From assembly GCF_000716875.1 (NCBI RefSeq), contig NZ_JNWQ01000068.1, forward strand, positions 1 through 35,019: a stretch of DNA of 35,019 nt. Reading direction: 5' to 3'. The stretch comes from Streptomyces novaecaesareae. GTDB lineage: Bacteria; Actinomycetota; Actinomycetes; Streptomycetales; Streptomycetaceae. The notes under the pieces were generated by a model. It was given only the letters and a program-made list of their open reading frames with translations, had not been told where the DNA came from and searched no databases. This document shows, one piece after another, positions 29,745-35,019 of the stretch. The position numbers and the translations under genes were made by a program. How positions within the stretch are numbered: position 1 is the first letter of the stretch; each line of letters starts with the position of its first letter.

Positions 29745-31580
29745 ATGAGAAGACTCCTGCATGCCCTGACCGGTGCCGCGTTGTTCGCGGCGGCCGGCCT
29801 CACGGCGCTCGCCACCCCCAATGTGGCGAGCGCCGCCGACTGCACACCTGCCCAGGTGGTGGCCAACGGCGGTTTCGAGTCCGGCAGTTCGCCCTGGACG
29901 GCGCCGAGCGGCGCGATCACCGCCGACACCGGCCAGAGCGCGCACTCCGGCGGCTCCTACGCCTGGCTCGACGGCTACGGCTCCACCCACACCGACACGC
30001 TCTCGCAGTCCGTCACCCTCCCCGCCGGGTGCGGCACCGCCACGCTCGGGTTCTGGCTGCACGTCGACACCGCCGAGACGACCACCAGCACGGCCTACGA
30101 CAAACTGACCGTCAAACTCGGCTCCACCACCCTGGCCGGCTACTCCAACCTGGACGCCCAGGACGGGTACGTGCACAAGACCGTCGACGTCTCCGCCTTC
30201 GCGGGCCAGACCGTGACGCTCGCCTTCACCGGGACGGAGGACTCCAGCCTGCAGACCAGCTTCGTGCTGGACGACGTCACCCTGGACGTCTCCGGCGGCA
30301 CCACCCCGCCCCAGCCCGGCGACCCGACCCGCACCCCGGCCGCGCCCGGGTACACCGTCAACCTCACCAGCGACGCCTCCGGCGGCAGTTGGACCGGGCA
30401 CGAGAGCGTGACCTTCACCAACGCCTCGCCCACCGCGCTGAACGAGGTGTACCTGCGGCTGTGGGACAACTGGCACGGCAGCTGCCCCAGCACCCCGATC
30501 ACGGTGACCAACGTGACCGGCGGCACGCCCGCCCCGCTCTCGGTGAACTGCACCGCGCTCAAGGTCACCCTGCCGGCGCCGCTCGCACAGGGCCAGAGCG
30601 GCACCGTCGGCTTCGACCTCGGCATCACCGTGCCGAGCGGCTCCGACCGCTTCGGCCACGACGGGGCGTTCAACTTCCTCGGCAACGCCCTGCCCGTGCT
30701 GGCGATCAGGGACGCGGCCGGCTGGCACCTCGACCCGTACACCAACAACGGCGAGTCCTTCTACTCGGTGGCCGCGGACTTCACCGTCACCCTGGACCAC
30801 CCGACGGGCCTGCTGGTCCCCGCGACCGGCACCTCGGTGGACACCCCGGGCACGGCCGGCCGGACCGTCACCAAGGCGACCGCGAGCAAGGTGCGCGACT
30901 TCGCCTGGGGCGCCGGGCCGTTCACCGTGATCTCCGGCACCTCGCAGGCCGGCGTGAAGGTCAACGTCTACTCGGTGGCGGGAATCAGCGCGGCGGACGC
31001 CAAGTCGATGCTCTCCACCGCGACCTCGGCGGTCGACGCCCACGCCCAGCGCTTCGGCGCCTACCCGTACGGTGAACTGGACGCGGTGATCGACAACAGC
31101 TTCTGGTTCGGCGGCATGGAGTACCCGGGCTTCGTCCTCGACCTGGTCAGCACCACGGCGCTGACCCACGAGATCGGCCACCAGTGGTGGTACGGCATCG
31201 TCGGCGACGACGAGTACAACGGCCCCTGGCTGGACGAGGCCTTCACCGACTACGCCACCGACCTCGCCCTCGGCAAGACCGGCAACGGCTGCTGGAACAG
31301 CGTCTCCTGGGCCTCGTCGGCGGAGAAGATCACCAACTCGATGGCGTACTGGGACGCCAACTCCTCCCGCTACTCCACGGTCGTCTACGGCTACGGCAAG
31401 TGCGCCCTGCACGACCTGCGCCGCACGATCGGCGACACTGCGATGACCACGCTGCTGCGCAGCTACGCGCAGGCGCACTGGTACGGGGTGTCCACCACCC
31501 CCGAGTTCAAGGCCGCGGCCCAGGCCGCCACCACCGTCGACCTGACCTCCTTCTGGAGCCAGCACCGCATCGACGGCTGA
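29745..31580 (+). CDS. Secreted M1-family aminopeptidase-like metallopeptidase with N-terminal binding domain
   Basis: 611 residues from ATG 29745 (GAGAGG upstream). Signal peptide about 1-30 (RRLLHALTGAALFAAAGLTALATPNVASAAD). Residues about 32-185 form a jelly-roll carbohydrate-binding-like domain (NGGFESGSSPWTAPSG), similar in layout to the C-terminal domain of 14933-16831. An M1-type beta domain follows (about 200-400). The zinc site HEIGHQWWYG (His475, Glu476, His479) and WLDEAF (Glu498) are spaced as HExxH-x18-E. GGMEYPG, in place of GAMEN, is the substrate anchor. Complete gluzincin features suggest activity on peptides outside the cell; specificity unknown. Short compared with 850-aa PepN. 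Confidence 0.85.
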   Translation: MRRLLHALTGAALFAAAGLTALATPNVASAADCTPAQVVANGGFESGSSPWTAPSGAITADTGQSAHSGGSYAWLDGYGSTHTDTLSQSVTLPAGCGTATLGFWLHVDTAETTTSTAYDKLTVKLGSTTLAGYSNLDAQDGYVHKTVDVSAFAGQTVTLAFTGTEDSSLQTSFVLDDVTLDVSGGTTPPQPGDPTRTPAAPGYTVNLTSDASGGSWTGHESVTFTNASPTALNEVYLRLWDNWHGSCPSTPITVTNVTGGTPAPLSVNCTALKVTLPAPLAQGQSGTVGFDLGITVPSGSDRFGHDGAFNFLGNALPVLAIRDAAGWHLDPYTNNGESFYSVAADFTVTLDHPTGLLVPATGTSVDTPGTAGRTVTKATASKVRDFAWGAGPFTVISGTSQAGVKVNVYSVAGISAADAKSMLSTATSAVDAHAQRFGAYPYGELDAVIDNSFWFGGMEYPGFVLDLVSTTALTHEIGHQWWYGIVGDDEYNGPWLDEAFTDYATDLALGKTGNGCWNSVSWASSAEKITNSMAYWDANSSRYSTVVYGYGKCALHDLRRTIGDTAMTTLLRSYAQAHWYGVSTTPEFKAAAQAATTVDLTSFWSQHRIDG

Positions 31581-31595
31581 GCCCCGTGCCCGTCG

Positions 31596-31629
31596 GGCGC
31601 CGCCCCCGGTCCCGGCCGGGGGCGGCGCC
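31596..31629 (+). terminator. Terminator after the M1-type gene
   Basis: A perfect 14-bp stem GGCGCCGCCCCCGG (31596-31609) with 31616-31629, loop of 6. No T-run, but placed 15 bp after the stop codon. Confidence 0.82.
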
Positions 31630-31662
31630 GCTTGACTGCGCGTGCCGTGCGGCGGACGCTGT

Positions 31663-31722
31663 CCGTATACGGCATAAATGTCCGTCGTCCACTGACAGTC
31701 GAAAGCACACAGTCGAAAGCAC
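31663..31722. repeat. Palindrome and 14-bp tandem repeat before the S53 gene
   Basis: CCGTATACGG (31663-31672) is a perfect palindrome; ACAGTCGAAAGCAC occurs twice in tandem, exactly (31695-31708 and 31709-31722). They lie 50-110 bp before the kumamolisin-like start, so they fall in its promoter or leader. Confidence 0.75.
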
Positions 31723-31773
31723 ACGACCCACCGTCGCGAGGCTCCCGGCGCTGACCCGACCGCTGGAGCGATC

Positions 31774-33453
31774 ATGTCGACCAACCACTACGTGCCGCTG
31801 CCGGACAGCTCCCGCGTTCCGCTCGACGGAGCGCGGGTCATCGGCCCGGCCGACCCGCGGACCCCCCTCACCGTCACCGTCTACCTGCGGCGCGACCCCG
31901 ACGCGCCCCCTCGGCCGGACCTGTACGAGCTGGCGCTCCAGGCGCCGACCCGCCGGACCGTCCCCACCGACGACGAGTACGCCGCCACCAACCGCTGGCG
32001 CGACACCGACCTGAAGGCCGTCGAGGCCTTCGCCGGCGAGCACCGCCTCGCCGTCTCCAACGAGAACCCGCTGGCCCGCAGCATCCAGCTGACCGGCACC
32101 ACCGAGGACGTCGCGGACGCCTTCCGGGTCACCCTGGCCCGCTACCGCTACCAGGACGCCCACGACAACCCCCGCATCTACCGCGGCCGCGAGGGTGCCG
32201 TCCACGTCCCCGAGGAGCTCAGCGGCATCGTCACCGGCGTGTTCGGCCTGGACGACCGGCCGATCGGCGCCAGCCTGCTGATCCGCCGGACGGAGGTCAG
32301 CCTGCCGATCGCGAAGGCCGTACCGGCCCTTCCGGCGGGCGTCTTCTTCCCGCACCAGCTCGCGAAACCGTACGACTACCCCGCAGGCCTCGACGGCACC
32401 GGCCAGTGCATCGCCGTCCTCGCTTTCAACGGTGAGACCTCGCCCGGCGTGCCGTCCGGCGGCTACTCGCTGAGCGCCTTGAAGACGTACTTCACCGTGC
32501 TGGGGCTGCCCGTGCCGAACATCACCGACGTGGTGATCCCGAACGTCGGATCCCCCGGCAACGATCCCGGCCCGGGCGACGCCACCGAGGACCCGTTCGA
32601 CAGCACCGGCGAGATCATGCTCGACCTCGCCGTGGTCGGCTCCCTCGCACCCGGGGCGAAGATCGTCGTCTACTTCAGCAAGTTCACCGAGCAGGGCTGG
32701 ACCGACCTGGTCAACCGGATTGCGACCGACACCGTCAACCGGCCCTCGGTGATCTCCTGCAGCTACGGCAACACCGAAGAAGGGGGCCCGCGGTGGACCC
32801 CCTCGGGCGTCAGCCACGTCGACGGCGTCTTCATCGACGCCGGCACCAAGGACATCAGCATCTGCTGCGCCTCCGGCGACGACGGCTCCCGGGACACCAA
32901 CTTCGGCGAGCGTGCCCACGCCGACTTCCCCGCCTCCAGTCCGCACGTGCTCGGCGTCGGCGGCACCCACCTGGTGGTCAAGGCGGGCGTGGTCGACAAG
33001 GAGATCGTCTGGGACGACGGCCCGAGGGCGCGCACCGGGGGCGGCATCAGCCGGATGTTCGCGGTGCCCCCGTACCAGGCCGGCCTCACGATGCCGGTCG
33101 CCGCGAACCCGCCGCACGTGCACGGCCGCGGCGTGCCCGACGTGTCCGCGGTCGCCTCCCGGAACACCGGCGTGGTCATCCCGAACGTGGACGGCGTGCA
33201 CGCCGACCTGGTCGGCGGCACCAGCGCGGCGGCGCCGATGTGGGCCGCCCTGCTGGCCCGGATCAACCAGGGCCTCGGCCACCGGGTCGGCTTCCTCAAC
33301 CCGAACCTGTACGCGCACTTCGCGACCGGCGTCCTGCGGGACATCACCGTCGGCAGCAACGGCGCGTACCCCTCCGGGCCCGGCTGGGACCCGTGCACCG
33401 GCCTCGGCAGCCCCGGCGGCCAGCAGCTCCTGGACGGCCTCAAGGCCCTGTGA
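31774..33453 (+). CDS. S53 serine-carboxyl peptidase (kumamolisin-like)
   Basis: 559 residues from ATG 31774 (GGAG six bases upstream). A pro-domain (about 1-190) with the family strand patterns is followed by the subtilisin-like catalytic domain. Key residues: Glu280 and Asp284 (GEIMLDLAV), Asp369 (CASGDD) and Ser484 in GGTSAAAP; the calcium site near the end is DITVGSNGAYPSGPGWDPCTGLGSP in two parts. All sedolisin features are intact. No signal peptide, as in kumamolisins from bacilli, where export occurs without a classical signal. It should be an acid-active endopeptidase. Tandem duplications flank the gene, one including the stop codon. Confidence 0.93.
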   Translation: MSTNHYVPLPDSSRVPLDGARVIGPADPRTPLTVTVYLRRDPDAPPRPDLYELALQAPTRRTVPTDDEYAATNRWRDTDLKAVEAFAGEHRLAVSNENPLARSIQLTGTTEDVADAFRVTLARYRYQDAHDNPRIYRGREGAVHVPEELSGIVTGVFGLDDRPIGASLLIRRTEVSLPIAKAVPALPAGVFFPHQLAKPYDYPAGLDGTGQCIAVLAFNGETSPGVPSGGYSLSALKTYFTVLGLPVPNITDVVIPNVGSPGNDPGPGDATEDPFDSTGEIMLDLAVVGSLAPGAKIVVYFSKFTEQGWTDLVNRIATDTVNRPSVISCSYGNTEEGGPRWTPSGVSHVDGVFIDAGTKDISICCASGDDGSRDTNFGERAHADFPASSPHVLGVGGTHLVVKAGVVDKEIVWDDGPRARTGGGISRMFAVPPYQAGLTMPVAANPPHVHGRGVPDVSAVASRNTGVVIPNVDGVHADLVGGTSAAAPMWAALLARINQGLGHRVGFLNPNLYAHFATGVLRDITVGSNGAYPSGPGWDPCTGLGSPGGQQLLDGLKAL

Positions 33454-33503
33454 GTCCTCTTCGGGCCCTGTGACTCCTCTTCCGGCCCTGTGACTCCTCT
33501 TCG
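33444..33503. repeat. Three tandem 20-bp copies spanning the S53 stop codon
   Basis: Units 33444-33463, 33464-33483 and 33484-33503, each beginning GGCCCTGTGA and differing at only two positions. The first unit carries the last codons (Ala-Leu) and the true stop, so each later unit repeats the C-terminal codons and a stop codon. Confidence 0.88.
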
Positions 33504-33511
33504 GTCCGTAC

Positions 33512-33553
33512 CGGTCGGTGCGGGGCCCGCCGCCGCGGCCCCCGCACCGACCG
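33512..33553. terminator. Bidirectional terminator
   Basis: CGGTCGGTGCGGGG (33512-33525) with its complement at 33540-33553, 14-bp perfect stem and a 14-base loop, between the convergent S53 and GH25 genes. Confidence 0.78.
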
Positions 33554-33562
33554 CCGGGTCCG

Positions 33563-34495
33563 TCAGCCCAGGGCGAGGGCGCGCAGACGGTCGGTCGCGC
33601 CGTTGAAGTAGTCCTGGTCACCGGGGAGCGTGCCGGAGTCCGCGTACTGCCAGAAGGTCTGGTAGCCCCAGCCGTTCGGCAGGGTGCCGACGGTGGAGGC
33701 GTAGCGGGCTATCCAGAGCGGGTTGGTGGAGCCGAAGCCGCCGTAGTCGCCGGTGCACTGCGTCCACCAGGTGGTGGTGGTGTAGATGGTGGGGTAGCGG
33801 CCGGTGCGCGAGCGGACGGTGTCGCTGAAGGAACGGATCCAGCTGACCATGGCGCTCTGGCCGAGGCCGTAGCAGGTGGCGCCGTAGGGGTTGTACTCGA
33901 TGTCCAGGGCCGGCGGCAGGGTCTTGCCGTCGGCGGACCAGCCACCGCCGTGGTCGACGAAGTAGTTGGCCTGGGTGGCGCCGGAGGAACTGTTCGGCAG
34001 CGCGAAGTGGTAGGCGCCGCGGATCAGGCCGGCGTTGTAGGAGCCGTTGTACTGCTGGGCGAAGTACGGGTTGGTGTAGCCGGTGCCCTCGGTGGCCTTG
34101 ACGTAGGCGAAGCGGGCGCCGTTGGCCGCCGCCGAGGACCAGTTGACGTTGCCCTGGTAGCTGGCGACGTCCAGGCCGGGGGTCTGGGTGACGGCGAGGG
34201 AGGCGAAGGGCGCGCCGCCGCGGCCCTCGTGGGCGGCGACGGTGGAGCCGGCGAAGTCGCGGTCCGGGTGGAAGCCGGGGTGGCCCTCGACGACGGGGGC
34301 GACGGCGGAGACGGGGGCCGCCGGGGCGTCCGGGGCGGGCTCGGCGGCGTACGCCGGGGCTGCCGCGCCGGTGGCCAGGGCGGTCGCGGCGGCGAGTGCG
34401 GCCAGGGTGGGCAGAGCGGACAGGACGGGCAGGCGGCGCGGACGGGCCGATCTGTCGGTCCCGGCGGTGCGGGCGGAGCGGGAAGAGCGGGGCAT
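33563..34495 (-). CDS. Secreted GH25-family lysozyme (muramidase)
   Basis: 310 residues from ATG 34493-34495 (GAGGAG five bases before). Signal peptide with a long basic N-region (about 1-51, ending AYAAEP; Tat-like in length but without twin arginine in the classic place). Low-complexity linker, then the GH25 domain (about 105-310): GLDVASYQGNVNW with the catalytic-type Asp, FAYVKATEGTGYTN, AYHFALPN, the acid pair ALDIEYN, and FWQYADSG. All main motifs are present. It cleaves the beta-1,4 bond between N-acetylmuramic acid and N-acetylglucosamine in peptidoglycan. Single gene, convergent with the S53 gene. Confidence 0.93.
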   Translation of the reverse strand: MPRSSRSARTAGTDRSARPRRLPVLSALPTLAALAAATALATGAAAPAYAAEPAPDAPAAPVSAVAPVVEGHPGFHPDRDFAGSTVAAHEGRGGAPFASLAVTQTPGLDVASYQGNVNWSSAAANGARFAYVKATEGTGYTNPYFAQQYNGSYNAGLIRGAYHFALPNSSSGATQANYFVDHGGGWSADGKTLPPALDIEYNPYGATCYGLGQSAMVSWIRSFSDTVRSRTGRYPTIYTTTTWWTQCTGDYGGFGSTNPLWIARYASTVGTLPNGWGYQTFWQYADSGTLPGDQDYFNGATDRLRALALG

Positions 34496-34821
34496 GAGCA
34501 CTCCTCTGATCCGGTATGGACGGGTCTGGTCCGGTGTGCACGGGCGGCCCAAGAGGCCTGGTACGGCCGGGAGTTGGCCCGGCCGTACGGCAGAGTAGCC
34601 ATGTACCCGCCAGTGGCGCCAGGCATCCCGGGTCACATCCTGAACCGGCGTCACATGTGTCGGACCACCACCGCCGGCAACGCGGGTTGCCGGTCCTGCC
34701 GGTTGTGCCGCTCCTGCCGGGCCTGCCGCTCCACGGGGCCGGGGGCGGGTCGGGCGCTGTGGCACGATGCCCGGGTGCCCGCCGTCCCGGGCGGCACCCG
34801 GCACGGAGGAGAGGACCAGCC
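34496..34821. other. Intergenic region; promoter of GH25 gene and truncated leader of a lost gene
   Basis: 326 bp with no convincing gene. The minus-strand side carries the GH25 promoter. The right part (34681-34820) is composed of GC-rich CCTGCCGG-type repeats and ends with GGAGGAGAGGACC, a strong ribosome-site-like sequence on the plus strand, directly before the TnpB element begins. A gene may have started here before insertion. Confidence 0.5.
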
Positions 34822-34830
34822 TTGACATCC

Positions 34831-34853
34831 TCCCCGCCCTGAAGGAGCGGGGA
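34831..34853 (-). ncRNA. Right-end hairpin of the TnpB element (omega-RNA end)
   Basis: TCCCCGC (34831-34837) pairs with GCGGGGA (34847-34853) around CCTGAAGG. This end hairpin with its AGGATG-TCAA tail is a well-known feature of TnpB elements in Actinobacteria and archaea; the guide RNA terminates near it. It lies directly downstream of the tnpB stop (34860). Confidence 0.6.
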
Positions 34854-34859
34854 TTCCCC

Positions 34860-35019
34860 TCAGCCTCGCGGCTGAGACACCTCACGTACGCGGGGTGCTG
34901 GGACGACTTCCTGCTTCACTGACGACTGCCCGCCCGGAGTGCTCCGTTGAGGTCTTACACCGTCTCCACAGGCCGACACCGCCAGTCCGGCGGCCAGAAT
35001 GTTGCGGGCTGCGTTGACG
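34860..35019 (-). CDS. TnpB-family protein, C-terminal end only
   Basis: The frame runs from the window edge to TGA at 34860-34862: VNAARNILAAGLAVSACGDG, then RPQRSTPGGQSSVKQE and a tail VREVSQPRG. The N-A-A-R-N-I-L motif is the last RuvC segment of TnpB, whose preceding Asp lies just outside the window. This is the end of an RNA-guided nuclease of a TnpB element; only 53 residues are visible. No defect is seen in this part. Confidence 0.85.
   Translation of the reverse strand, partial: VNAARNILAAGLAVSACGDGVRPQRSTPGGQSSVKQEVVPAPRVREVSQPRG

Larger units (their letters stand above)
34822..35019 (-). mobile_element. Right end of a second TnpB (IS200/IS605-group) element
   Basis: On the minus strand the element ends with the TnpB C-terminus, a hairpin and a terminal TCAA (plus-strand TTGA at 34822-34825), the typical cleavage end of IS608-type elements. 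It continues past the window edge. It differs in sequence from the element at 6660-8197. No target duplication is expected. Confidence 0.78.

Noticed and set aside
33444..33503. CRISPR-like array
   Set aside because: Three directly adjacent copies without spacers; a tandem repeat.
34822..35019. The right-edge TnpB element as a copy of the one at 6660-8197
   Set aside because: The C-terminal codons and right-end hairpins differ; they are separate members of the same group.

Overview
The window is high-GC actinomycete DNA, most likely Streptomyces or a close relative such as Kitasatospora. The signs are strong G/C bias at third codon positions, many GTG starts with GGAGG-type ribosome sites, an XRE regulator paired with a DUF397 protein, WXG100-type secretion genes, a maleylpyruvate-isomerase-fold protein and many Sec-secreted hydrolases. 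It reads as accessory or chromosome-arm sequence. It holds two insertions inside or beside host genes, a third mobile element at the right edge, one gene remnant, a secreted toxin locus and many regulators.

Region 1 (1-3533): a lipoprotein cut by the window edge, two overlapping minus-strand genes (one a degenerate resolvase-like domain), then an intact-ended IS4-family element (928-2453; 17-bp inverted repeats, 10-bp target duplication) lying between that pair and a divergent XRE/DUF397 pair. Region 2 (3530-8472): a large membrane protein with tetratricopeptide-like and helix-hairpin-helix-like parts, then an acetyltransferase gene split by a decayed TnpB element. Region 3 (8598-10792): a WXG100 protein, a type VII-type polymorphic toxin ending in an anthrax-lethal-factor-like metallopeptidase domain, and a small overlapping probable immunity gene, closed by a strong terminator.

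Region 4 (10822-13130 and 19069-22395): a phosphotransferase plus acyl-CoA dehydrogenase pair (an ACAD10/11-like system in two polypeptides) and, about 10 kb away, a TetR gene divergent from two short-chain dehydrogenases and a quinone-oxidoreductase-like enzyme. Both promoter regions carry an almost identical 25-bp operator (24/25), so I infer one acyl-CoA/fatty-acid-type regulon. Between them lie secreted hydrolases (an alpha/beta hydrolase and an HExxE protein with carbohydrate-binding-like domains), a lipoprotein, an HxlR/NmrA divergent pair and a remnant of an ADP-ribosylglycohydrolase gene.

Region 5 (22733-27557): three co-directional genes (membrane protein, unknown, Asp-box propeller), then, convergently, an M14 carboxypeptidase with a separate propeptide-like gene and a TetR gene. 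A short motif is shared by the three promoter regions. Region 6 (27713-35019): a LysE-type exporter, a maleylpyruvate-isomerase-fold protein, a Cys/His-rich membrane protein, a secreted M1-type aminopeptidase, a kumamolisin-type S53 peptidase flanked on both sides by small tandem duplications, a secreted GH25 lysozyme, and the right end of a second TnpB element that runs off the window. No tRNA, rRNA or CRISPR array was seen.
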